Positions 36,636 to 44,458 of a DNA stretch of 64,000 nucleotides are shown here, in pieces. This DNA is from Paenibacillus kobensis NBRC 15729. GTDB taxonomy: Bacteria > Bacillota > Bacilli > Paenibacillales > Paenibacillaceae. The translations under genes and the position numbers were made by a program. Where the stretch lies: assembly GCF_004000825.1 (NCBI RefSeq), contig NZ_BILZ01000001.1:333821-397820 (forward strand), read 5' to 3'. The first letter of the stretch is position 1. Each line of letters begins with the position of its first letter. The notes under the pieces were generated by a model. The model made no database searches and was not told the DNA's origin. It saw only the letters and a list, made by a program, of their open reading frames with translations.

Positions 36636-36922
36636 TTTGTTATGGTCTCCTGTCGCATAATCCGACGTGAACTCTCGTTGAATCTGATTTATTTCCAGTT
36701 TAGACCATTAACAGCAACCCAACAACACGAAATATTTCCGTTTCAAGCTATGATTTAATTAAGGCCGCGAATAACCAATAGCAACAATTTACTGTATTAA
36801 CATGCTCGAATTGTATCCCTCGATTGTAGGTTTTTCCTCTTGAGGCACTCTCTCCCTTTCCTCAATAATAAATTTGCAATCCCATAGCTTTACCATTCCA
36901 AAACCTGACAGGAGGAAAGTTT
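36636..36922. other. Divergent intergenic region, sigma factor / chitinase
   Basis: 287 bp containing both promoters. A weak TTGAGG (36840-36845) with AATAAT 18 bp later precedes the chitinase. CCTCTTGAGG (36837-36846) is a small palindrome overlapping it. Nothing else is identified. Confidence 0.4.
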
Positions 36923-38404
36923 ATGAAAGCTGCTCGTCATTCGAGAGTTTTCACCATGGTATTGTCGCTTGTACTGTCCGTTGCACTGCTCGTCACGTTC
37001 ATCCCGGCCGCATCCGCAGCCGACCGGGGAGCATGGGCGCCTAACGTATCGTATGCCGTGAACGACACGGTTACGTACAACGGCGCAACGTACAAATGTA
37101 TTCAAAGCCACACGTCTCTAGTCGGCTGGGAACCATCCAACGTGCCTGCACTATGGGGCCTTACACAAGGCGGCGGTACCGGCGGTGGTGGCGGCGGCGA
37201 CGTAACCGCTCCTTCTGTACCGACGAACGTTCGTGTGACGGCAACGACCTCAACAAGCGTCACCCTGGCTTGGAATGCATCATCGGATAACGTTGCCGTT
37301 GCCGGCTACGATGTATTCCGCGGAAGCACGCTTGCAGGCAGCACGAACGGCAGCACGCTCATGTTCACGAATTATGGATTAGCAGCTAGCACTTCTTATA
37401 CGTTCACGGTGAAAGCGAAAGATGCGGCTGGCAACATTTCGGCTGCCAGCGGTGCGGTAAGTACGACAACCGGACCTACAGACCCAGGCGGCGGTGGCGG
37501 CTCCAAGCTTCCGAAACATACGCTGACGGGCTACTGGCAAAACTTCGTCAACGGTTCGTCCAATGTACGGCTTAGCGCTGTACCTAACGAATATGACATT
37601 ATCGTCGTCTCTTTCGCCGATATGGATTCGAGCAAACCTGGCGGTGTGACGTTCAATGTCGATTCCGGACTGTCTTCCGCGCTTGGCGGTTATACGAATG
37701 CTAACTTGATCAGTGACATTCAAGCCAAACATACACAAGGCAAGAAAGTGATTTTGTCCATCGGCGGGGAAAAAGGCAACATCGACCTGAGCACAGCGTC
37801 GCCGAATGTGAGCAACTTCGTGAACAGTATGTACGGCCTCATCACGCAATTCGGCTTTGACGGCATCGATATCGATCTTGAGCACGGCCTCAATGTTGCG
37901 AATATGACATCTGCCGTACGTCAGCTGCAGCAGAAGGTCGGCTCGAACTTCGTCCTGACGATGGCGCCGCAGACGATCGATATGCAATATGCGACCTCTT
38001 CCTACTTGCAGCTATATAACAATTTGAAAGATATTACGTCCGTTATCAACGTCCAATATTACAACTCCGGCTGTATGCTCGGCCGTGACGGCAAATGTTA
38101 TTCGCAAGGAACGGTTGATTTCTTGACCGCCCTGTCGGATTTGACGCTTCAATGGGTCGCCCCATCCCAATTAGGTATCGGCGTCCCAGCAACATCGTCA
38201 GCTGCGGGTGGCGGCTACGTCACTCCGCAAGTGGTGAATCAAGCACTCGGTTGTCTGGCAACGGGCACCGGATGCGGCAGCTATAAACCGGTTGCGAAGT
38301 ACCCGGACATTCGCGGCGCGATGACGTGGTCGATCAACTGGGATGCAACAACGGGCTACAAGTTTGCGACGACCGTGAAGCCATATTTGAACAGCATGCC
38401 ATAA
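36923..38404 (+). CDS. Secreted GH18 chitinase, CBM5/12-FnIII-GH18
   Basis: A 493-residue secreted chitinase. A signal peptide (1-32, cleavage after PAASA) is followed by a CBM5/12 chitin-binding module (about 35-78: ADRGAWAPNVSYAVNDTVTY), a Gly-rich linker, an FnIII domain (about 92-180), another Gly linker and the GH18 catalytic barrel (about 195-493). The catalytic motif DGIDIDLE ends in Glu320, the proton donor. It hydrolyses beta-1,4-linked GlcNAc with substrate-assisted catalysis. AGGAGG lies well placed before the ATG. It complements the LPMO, which opens crystalline chitin. Confidence 0.95.
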   Translation: MKAARHSRVFTMVLSLVLSVALLVTFIPAASAADRGAWAPNVSYAVNDTVTYNGATYKCIQSHTSLVGWEPSNVPALWGLTQGGGTGGGGGGDVTAPSVPTNVRVTATTSTSVTLAWNASSDNVAVAGYDVFRGSTLAGSTNGSTLMFTNYGLAASTSYTFTVKAKDAAGNISAASGAVSTTTGPTDPGGGGGSKLPKHTLTGYWQNFVNGSSNVRLSAVPNEYDIIVVSFADMDSSKPGGVTFNVDSGLSSALGGYTNANLISDIQAKHTQGKKVILSIGGEKGNIDLSTASPNVSNFVNSMYGLITQFGFDGIDIDLEHGLNVANMTSAVRQLQQKVGSNFVLTMAPQTIDMQYATSSYLQLYNNLKDITSVINVQYYNSGCMLGRDGKCYSQGTVDFLTALSDLTLQWVAPSQLGIGVPATSSAAGGGYVTPQVVNQALGCLATGTGCGSYKPVAKYPDIRGAMTWSINWDATTGYKFATTVKPYLNSMP

Positions 38405-38410
38405 AGAATA

Positions 38411-38452
38411 AAGGCCATTCCGTATGCTTCGAGGAAGCGTCGGAATGGCCTT
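38411..38452. terminator. Bidirectional terminator, chitinase / GNAT
   Basis: A 12-bp perfect outer stem (38411-38422 with 38441-38452) has a GCTTC/GAAGC inner stem. The T-rich side is on the minus strand, but the position between convergent stops allows use in both directions. Confidence 0.8.
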
Positions 38453-38457
38453 CTAAC

Positions 38458-39024
38458 CTATTCTCTTCGGCGGTAAGCCTTCTCATGGAATTTCGTAATG
38501 CTGCGGAACAATCGTTTGCCGTCATCCGGCAGACGATACGCAGTCTCCTCAAAGTTCAAGTACATGGCAAGGTACGGCTCGGGAACCCAAATATACGAAT
38601 GAACATAATCCGTCAGGCTAAACCCATTCGACAGCCAGTATCGAATTCTTCGCCGGTTCTCATCCGTCGGTTCAGCTTCAACCTCCACGATCATGCCTAT
38701 GCAACCCGCCGTATCGCGCGCCCACTCCTTGATTTGGTCCAGCAGCCGGCTGCCGATTCCTTCGCCGCGAGCATCCTCACCTACCGCGATATAATCGACA
38801 ATCAAGGCGTTCAGACTGGAATCGATCCCGGTCAATGCCATCGCAATCATTCTTCCGTCCCGCGACATCATATGCAGTTGGCACATCTTTTTGGCGAACA
38901 TGCCGCGAATGATGTCCCGGCTTTTGGCGCCTTCAGGCGGAAAGGCTTCCTTATAGATTCGCTCGGCTTCGGTCCACTCCTCTTCATTCCAACGGTCCGT
39001 TATCCGGTAGTCCAGTTCGTCCAA
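38458..39024 (-). CDS. GNAT family N-acetyltransferase
   Basis: A 188-residue acetyltransferase. The acetyl-CoA motif A reads [20 protein letters not shown] (about 92-111), with the R/Q-x-x-G-x-G/A loop ARGEGIGS; motif B is present ([18 protein letters not shown]). The start is TTG with GAAAGAAGTGA 8 nt upstream. Downstream of the ABC-F gene on the same strand (about 60 bp), so it may belong to the same transcript. Substrate not identifiable. Confidence 0.85.
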   Translation of the reverse strand: MDELDYRITDRWNEEEWTEAERIYKEAFPPEGAKSRDIIRGMFAKKMCQLHMMSRDGRMIAMALTGIDSSLNALIVDYIAVGEDARGEGIGSRLLDQIKEWARDTAGCIGMIVEVEAEPTDENRRRIRYWLSNGFSLTDYVHSYIWVPEPYLAMYLNFEETAYRLPDDGKRLFRSITKFHEKAYRRRE

Positions 39025-39083
39025 TGCTGGTCACTTCTTTCGTGTCATATCCTGTTCGCCCGCAAGCAGATAATGGGTCGGCT

Positions 39084-40562
39084 CTACAGTTCAATGACCT
39101 TCGTCGCTATATTATCGCAGAACACCCGGTCATGCTCAACGAACAATATCGTCGGCGAATATCCGAGCAGGAGATCCTCGATCTGCATCCGGGAAATGAC
39201 GTCGATGAAATTAAGCGGTTCGTCCCAAATATGCAAATGCACCTTCTCGCACAGGCTGGCTGCTATGAGCACCTTCTTCTTCTGGCCGCCGCTGAATGCA
39301 GAGATGTCTTTCTCGAACTGCACTCTGGAGAAATCGAGCTTTCTCAGAATGGCTTTGAATAGACTTTCGTCTATGCCCCGGTCGATTGCATATTGCGTTA
39401 AATTGCCTTGAAGATGAGACGTGTCCTGCGAGACATACGATATTTTGAGCTGGCTGCCTCTGCGCAGCGTCCCTGTGTAATCCATCTCTTCCCCGCATAT
39501 CAGCTTGATCAGACTGGATTTGCCGGAGCCGTTCTTGCCTGAGAGCGCGATCCGGTCGCCTTGATTGATCGTCAAGCTAATATCCGTGCAGACGCTCTTA
39601 TCGCCGTAAAGGATCGAGACACGTTCAAGCTCAACCAATTGCTGTTTATGATACGGCAGCTGCGCGATTTTGAGGCTGTCGGCGTTCTCGATATTACGAA
39701 GCAGCTTCGACTTCTCGTCGATCGCATCCAGCTGGCGCTGTTCGATCGATTTGGAGCGCTTCATCATCTTGGCTGCCTTATGGCCGACATAGCCTTTATC
39801 GATTTTGGAGCCGGCATTTCTTGAACCGTTCTTCGTCTTCTCGACCGCATCGGACCAATCGCTCGTCCTCTTCGCTGCATCCGCCAACCGTTTGATATCT
39901 TTGCGCAGCTTGTCGTTCTCAGCCAACTCGTAGTTATCCTGTCTCTGCTTGTTCTCCCACCACTCAGTGAAATTGCCTTGTTGAATATCGATATTCGTCT
40001 TGTTGATCGACAGAATGTGATCGACGCAGTTGTCCAAGAATGCCCGGTCATGCGAGATCAGAATGAAGCCGTGCTTCGAACGTAAATATTGGCTGACCAA
40101 CTTCCTCGCGTGCATGTCTAGATGGTTAGTCGGTTCATCGATCAGCAGGAAGCTGTTCTCTTTCAAGAACAACGCGGCCAAGAGCACTTTCGTCTGCTCA
40201 CCGTTCGACAATGAGCTGAACGGACGGTACAGCACCTCTTCCGAAACCTTCAGCAGCGAGAGCTCGCGCATTAATTCCCATTGGACATAGTCCGGATAGA
40301 TGCTCTCCAATACATCGATCGTATTGTCATCCTTGTTATCTACCGAATATGGAAAATACTCGAATTGAACGTTCGCCGATATGGTCCCGCTGTATTCGTA
40401 TTTGCCCAGCAGCAAATTCAGAAAGGTTGTTTTTCCACGTCCATTGCGGCCTGTAAATCCAAGCTTCCAATCGGTATCAATCTGAAAGCTGACATTCTCG
40501 AAAATATTATCGTAACTGCCGTAATGGGCAAAGGTAAGGTTCGATACTTTTATTTGTGACAT
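39084..40562 (-). CDS. ABC-F type ribosomal protection protein, Lsa/Vga-like
   Basis: A 492-residue soluble protein with two ATPase domains and no membrane part. ABC1: GRNGRGKTTFL, SSLSNGEQTKVLLAALF, FLLIDEPTNHLD. Linker about 180-285 with basic helices (the ribosome-probing tip). ABC2: GKNGSGKSSLIK, SAFSGGQKKKVLIAASL, and a divergent Walker B LHIWDEPLNFID. Length and motif details fit the Lsa/VmlR class, which displaces lincosamides, pleuromutilins or streptogramin A from the ribosome. The ATG at 40562 has AGGGGG upstream; the reading frame stays open through the leader. An attenuator precedes the gene. Confidence 0.93.
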   Translation of the reverse strand: MSQIKVSNLTFAHYGSYDNIFENVSFQIDTDWKLGFTGRNGRGKTTFLNLLLGKYEYSGTISANVQFEYFPYSVDNKDDNTIDVLESIYPDYVQWELMRELSLLKVSEEVLYRPFSSLSNGEQTKVLLAALFLKENSFLLIDEPTNHLDMHARKLVSQYLRSKHGFILISHDRAFLDNCVDHILSINKTNIDIQQGNFTEWWENKQRQDNYELAENDKLRKDIKRLADAAKRTSDWSDAVEKTKNGSRNAGSKIDKGYVGHKAAKMMKRSKSIEQRQLDAIDEKSKLLRNIENADSLKIAQLPYHKQQLVELERVSILYGDKSVCTDISLTINQGDRIALSGKNGSGKSSLIKLICGEEMDYTGTLRRGSQLKISYVSQDTSHLQGNLTQYAIDRGIDESLFKAILRKLDFSRVQFEKDISAFSGGQKKKVLIAASLCEKVHLHIWDEPLNFIDVISRMQIEDLLLGYSPTILFVEHDRVFCDNIATKVIEL

Positions 40563-40860
40563 TGAGTTGTCCCCCTGTATATAAAATAAGAGCCGCAAGA
40601 AAGTTACCTCTCGCGGCTCAAATCCATATACACCAAAATCCAGCCCAAAACAGGGCATAGAAATGGTATTAGGGTTGAGTTCGAAGAGCATGTAACTTTC
40701 TTGCCATCACAAATAAACGTCTGATACGCGAATGTGTTCGCCATCGTCTGTTCAATCCGTGAATTCATCAGCAAGAAATATTACACGTTCTTCTTCATCT
40801 TCTCATCCCTATCCGTCATAAATTAAACGTATCTTACCATACCCGTTCGACTCATTTCAA
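40563..40860 (-). promoter_or_regulatory. Transcription-attenuation leader of the ABC-F gene
   Basis: A promoter is visible on the minus strand: TTGAAA (40855-40860), 18-bp spacer, TAAGAT (40831-40836). The leader can form a terminator (GAGCCGC arms 40613-40619 and 40590-40596, then a T-rich tract). It can also form a competing antiterminator, because 40692-40704 is exactly complementary over 13 nt to 40595-40607, which contains part of the terminator. This is the drug-induced attenuation architecture known for vmlR- and lmo0919-like genes. Confidence 0.85.
40604..40768 (-). CDS. Candidate 54-aa leader ORF in the attenuator
   Basis: A 54-codon frame starts with ATG at 40768 and ends with TAA at 40604-40606, inside the terminator hairpin. 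It lacks a good ribosome-binding site. A shorter alternative is the 5-codon frame MKKNV at 40781-40798, preceded by AGGGATGAG. Stalling on either could shift the leader to the antiterminator form. Which, if any, is translated cannot be told from sequence. Confidence 0.35.
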   Translation of the reverse strand: MNSRIEQTMANTFAYQTFICDGKKVTCSSNSTLIPFLCPVLGWILVYMDLSRER

Positions 40861-40918
40861 GATCTTGTTTAATTTTGTATGGAACTGCCCCCACAGTACG
40901 TCAGCCACGGTCATTTCT

Positions 40919-43189
40919 TTATGATGGTTCTACTCCCCAGACGAGCGAGTCGTTCACATACAACGTTACATGATCAGCATCTGCGAAGCTCGCCGCAGCT
41001 GAATGGAACGAGTAATCGTTCAGCTCGTTCATGTTCATCCAATCTACCGGGCTGAATCGGCCGTGGATTTCACCTGTATTCGCACCAGCTGCCAGTGTGC
41101 CTGCCTCCGGCTTGAAGGTCAGTTCCACGTACGTGTCGGCACTCGCGGTCGGATTACTCATAGCAACGAAGCGGGCCGATACATTGCTGCGCCCGATCGC
41201 AGCATAGTCAGTCCAGAAATTAAAGTTGGACGAACTATCTTTCGTGAAATAGTACCGCAGCTTAACAGAGCTCAGCTCGACCGCATTCTCTCCATCATTG
41301 CGGATAATAAAGTTCGGAGTGCTTGAATTGTTAGACGGATTAGGGTCAAGCGCACGATATTGAGCCTTAAGCTTAAACGGTGCGACCGGTGCTGCTGAAG
41401 CCGTATTCGTAAGAGCTGTCCCTGCCGTATTCACGGCAACGACCTGATACTGATAGCTGGTGCCGTTCGTAACTGCGCTATCCGTATAGCTTAAGCCCGT
41501 AATCCCTTCTGCAACGGTCACGAATTCGCCGCTGCTTTCTGCGCGTTGAACGGTATATGTCTGAGCGCCCGTCGCTGCTTTCCAATGAAGCGCAACCTGC
41601 GCATTGCCTGCTTCCGCCGTTAAGGCCGGCGTCTGCACGGTACCTTCCGGCAATCCGATCACCCGAATGTTGTCCACTTGAATCGTGCCGGAACCTGCAT
41701 TGTTCTGCAGCAGCTGGATATTGGTCAATTTGTTCAAGTTCAACACGTTATTCGCGTCCTCGCCAGGCGGTTGATAATCGGTTCGTTTCGTAAAATGATC
41801 GAACGGAATGACGAATGTCGACCACGAATTCGTCGGTGAAATCGTATATTTCCACTGTTCTCCATCTCCACCGTTACCATTCTCCGTCAGTACGAGGTTG
41901 AAACTGTTTGAGTTCGACCCCTTCACGTCTACCGCCAGCTTAACCCAGGGGCTCAAGTCCGTCGGCAGCCCTTGAACGACTCCCCAATAACCCGACTGCG
42001 AGCCGGTATAGGCAACCTGCATCGCTTGGCCCGAGCCGTTAGGCACAATAGAAGCTTCGATTGCGGCTTCGTTGCCGCTGTAAGATCCCCACGCATCCCC
42101 GGCTTGATCAAAATCGTCAAGCGTCTGCTCGCCGTAGGCGTAAACCGGAGGAAATGCCGGAGGCGAAACCGTTTCTGGCTGTTCGATGTCCGGCCATGTG
42201 AAAGGCCCTTCGTTTAATATGTTGTGTACGATATCCTCATCGAACGTACGAACGCCTCTGTCATAGACCTTGAACCATCCTTCATCATCCCACACCGCTG
42301 ACGGAAATCCGCTGCGTGCCGCAAGATCGGAAACGAAATCATAATAAGACAGACGGGACGCGCGGTCATTCTCGACTCTCGCGCCGTATTCGCCTAGATA
42401 CACAGGGATGTGATTCTTCTCCGACCAGGCTTGAACGGCGGCGAACGCCTGACGAATTTCCAGTTGATCCGATTCCGATCCCCAAGTGCCGGTCAGTTCG
42501 TGCGTAAACGTGTACGGGTCGTAATAGTGGAACGTAGCGATCAGATTCGGATCGTTAGGCACCTCCATGCTGTAGACGAGAGAACGCCAACTGTTCCATC
42601 CGCCAGCACCGATAATGATCGGCCTGTCCGGATTCGTATCCCGGATTAGCGAGACGAGACGACTGTTCATGTCGTTGACTTGGGTGTCAGTAATATTGCC
42701 GTGCGGCTCGTTCAGCAGCTCGAAGATCAGGTCGTTCGACTTGCCTTGGAACCGCTCGGCGATCTGCTTCCATATGCTCTCGAACCGGACAATGTTAGCA
42801 TCGTAATCATCCATAATCCACTCGTCATGATGCGAATCAATTATCGTAATCAATCCTCTGGACAGCGACCAATCGATAATTTGCTCGACACGGTCGAGGA
42901 AGCTTTCATCGATCGTGTACGGATACGTTTTGCTCATATGATTATCCCAACGAATCGGGATACGGACATGCTGGAAACCTGCTGCTTTATAGTCGTCAAA
43001 ATAATATTCGCGCGCTTCCGTTGCCCACTCTCCTTCATAAGGAGGCTCAAGCGTATTGCCCATGTTAATGCCATATCCCATTCTCGCAATCAGGCTTTCC
43101 ATATCTGCGGCATGCGCTTTCGCGCCAAGCACCGGAGTGAACGACATCAGCAGACAGACGATTAGACTGCTAATCCAACTTTTACGCAT
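40919..43189 (-). CDS. Secreted GH5 endoglucanase with CBM11/30-like, FnIII and CBM3 modules
   Basis: A 756-residue secreted cellulase. Signal peptide 1-27 (cleavage after AKAHA), GH5 barrel about 30-340 with acid/base Glu161 in LLNEPHG and nucleophile Glu267 in VYLGEYG. A jelly-roll carbohydrate-binding domain of CBM11/CBM30 type spans about 355-525, an FnIII domain about 530-615, and a CBM3 about 618-756 whose YYFTKDSSSN stretch is shared with the LPMO. It cleaves internal beta-1,4-glucan bonds. AAAGGA is 9 nt before ATG 43189 and too close to ATG 43195. Confidence 0.94.
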   Translation of the reverse strand: MRKSWISSLIVCLLMSFTPVLGAKAHAADMESLIARMGYGINMGNTLEPPYEGEWATEAREYYFDDYKAAGFQHVRIPIRWDNHMSKTYPYTIDESFLDRVEQIIDWSLSRGLITIIDSHHDEWIMDDYDANIVRFESIWKQIAERFQGKSNDLIFELLNEPHGNITDTQVNDMNSRLVSLIRDTNPDRPIIIGAGGWNSWRSLVYSMEVPNDPNLIATFHYYDPYTFTHELTGTWGSESDQLEIRQAFAAVQAWSEKNHIPVYLGEYGARVENDRASRLSYYDFVSDLAARSGFPSAVWDDEGWFKVYDRGVRTFDEDIVHNILNEGPFTWPDIEQPETVSPPAFPPVYAYGEQTLDDFDQAGDAWGSYSGNEAAIEASIVPNGSGQAMQVAYTGSQSGYWGVVQGLPTDLSPWVKLAVDVKGSNSNSFNLVLTENGNGGDGEQWKYTISPTNSWSTFVIPFDHFTKRTDYQPPGEDANNVLNLNKLTNIQLLQNNAGSGTIQVDNIRVIGLPEGTVQTPALTAEAGNAQVALHWKAATGAQTYTVQRAESSGEFVTVAEGITGLSYTDSAVTNGTSYQYQVVAVNTAGTALTNTASAAPVAPFKLKAQYRALDPNPSNNSSTPNFIIRNDGENAVELSSVKLRYYFTKDSSSNFNFWTDYAAIGRSNVSARFVAMSNPTASADTYVELTFKPEAGTLAAGANTGEIHGRFSPVDWMNMNELNDYSFHSAAASFADADHVTLYVNDSLVWGVEPS

Positions 43190-43458
43190 AAACATTCATC
43201 CTTTCTACTTTGAACATTCTCTTAAGCTAGCGACCCGCCTTGCGTTCCCTCCTCTCGGCGCTCCCCTTCGGAAAACGCAATTCCCTCCTACGATAACACG
43301 GGCGCAATGGCACCGCTTTTCTTTTTGACACTAATTAGATATTCTTTTGGCTACCATTTTTTGATTGAAAAGAGGCAACTACTAGTCGATAGAACATGGA
43401 ATTGCTATAATCCGAGTGACAGGCATACAACAAATGCATAGGGGAGCTGGATCATTCC
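43190..43458. other. Intergenic region: cellulase and isoprenoid-synthase-like promoters
   Basis: 269 bp between divergent genes. On the plus strand TATAAT (43406-43411), preceded by TG in the extended -10 position, is the likely promoter of the isoprenoid-synthase-like gene. Just upstream of it, 43385-43399 (GTCGAT-N4-CATGG) matches a block in front of the NHLP precursor gene. Confidence 0.5.
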
Positions 43459-44397
43459 ATGACCGAATGGCACGTCTCGTACAAGACCGAAATGGAACAT
43501 GTTTTTCGAATCGCGAACGAACGAATAGAGCAGTATCCGTCTCCTTTTCGCGAACAGGCGCTTGATTATATGAACCGTTTCAATCCGATTGCAAAAGAAA
43601 GCACGAAGAACTATATTTGTTATCTGCTCCCCTACTGGGTAAGAGAGGCTGCTGGCAATGATCAACAAAGTAGCCGAAGGTTGTCCGTGGCTAATGTATT
43701 CGTCATGCTCTACTTCTTCATTCAAGACGATTTAATGGATAATCCTCCGGCGGGCTGGAAGCATCAACTTGCGCTCGGCAATTTGTTCCAGACCACGTAT
43801 TCGGACTTGTACCGCGAGCTGTTTCCGTCCGATTCGCCATTCTGGCGTTATCATCGACAGTATGTCGAGGAATGGTCGCTTCGTGTCACGTCCGCACAAG
43901 AACGGAACTGCTTCGAATATGCACCGGAGAGTCTGGCTGGCAAAGCCAGCCCCGTTAAATTGGCCAGCACAGGCGCGATGCTGCTCGGCGGACAAGATTC
44001 ACGTATAGAAGAAGTCTCGGGTTTGATCGATCGAGTACTCGCCACCCTTCAGATGGTAGACGACTGGATGGATTGGGAAGAGGATTTACACGAAGAGAGC
44101 GACAACAGCCTGATCGATATGATCCGTCAGCAGCAGCAGTTATCAATGAAGGACACCGTAACGCCAGAACTTGCGAACCGCTGCCTGTTCACGACGGATG
44201 TGATGAGCCAGTTCTATTTCTACGTATCCGCTCAACATGAGACGTTGCTGCCTCACCGTTCGTCGTTCCCCCATCTCATCGCGTTTCATCAATCGCTTCT
44301 TGTTCATCTGCAAGAAGCATGCAGCAGCATTGCGGCAAGAAAGCAGTCGTTGTTGCGCGGCGGATTCATCCACTACTTGTCTGGACTCGCGAAATAA
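43459..44397 (+). CDS. Class I isoprenoid-synthase-like protein (ComQ-like candidate prenyltransferase)
   Basis: A 312-residue all-helical protein with two aspartate-rich motifs on the pattern of class I prenyl/terpene synthases: DDLMD at residues 90-94 (FFIQDDLMD) and DDWMD at 201-205 (QMVDDWMDWEEDL). These bind the Mg-diphosphate of an isoprenyl donor. No complete polyprenyl synthase chain-length region is recognisable, so it is divergent. ComQ, which prenylates the tryptophan of the ComX pheromone, belongs to this fold. Here the gene stands 2.2 kb from a precursor ending in Trp and beside two membrane kinases, so a ComQ-like role is proposed. A terpene synthase is the alternative. GGGGAG precedes the ATG. 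Confidence 0.75.
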   Translation: MTEWHVSYKTEMEHVFRIANERIEQYPSPFREQALDYMNRFNPIAKESTKNYICYLLPYWVREAAGNDQQSSRRLSVANVFVMLYFFIQDDLMDNPPAGWKHQLALGNLFQTTYSDLYRELFPSDSPFWRYHRQYVEEWSLRVTSAQERNCFEYAPESLAGKASPVKLASTGAMLLGGQDSRIEEVSGLIDRVLATLQMVDDWMDWEEDLHEESDNSLIDMIRQQQQLSMKDTVTPELANRCLFTTDVMSQFYFYVSAQHETLLPHRSSFPHLIAFHQSLLVHLQEACSSIAARKQSLLRGGFIHYLSGLAK

Positions 44398-44422
44398 CCC
44401 TTTATTTACATAGCAAAATGAC

Positions 44423-44452
44423 AACAAGCCGGCGATTGTCCGCCGGCTTGTT
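44423..44452. terminator. Bidirectional terminator, isoprenoid-synthase-like gene / kinase 1
   Basis: A 12-bp perfect stem (44423-44434 with 44441-44452) lies between two convergent stop codons. Confidence 0.8.
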
Positions 44453-44458
44453 CCTGCT

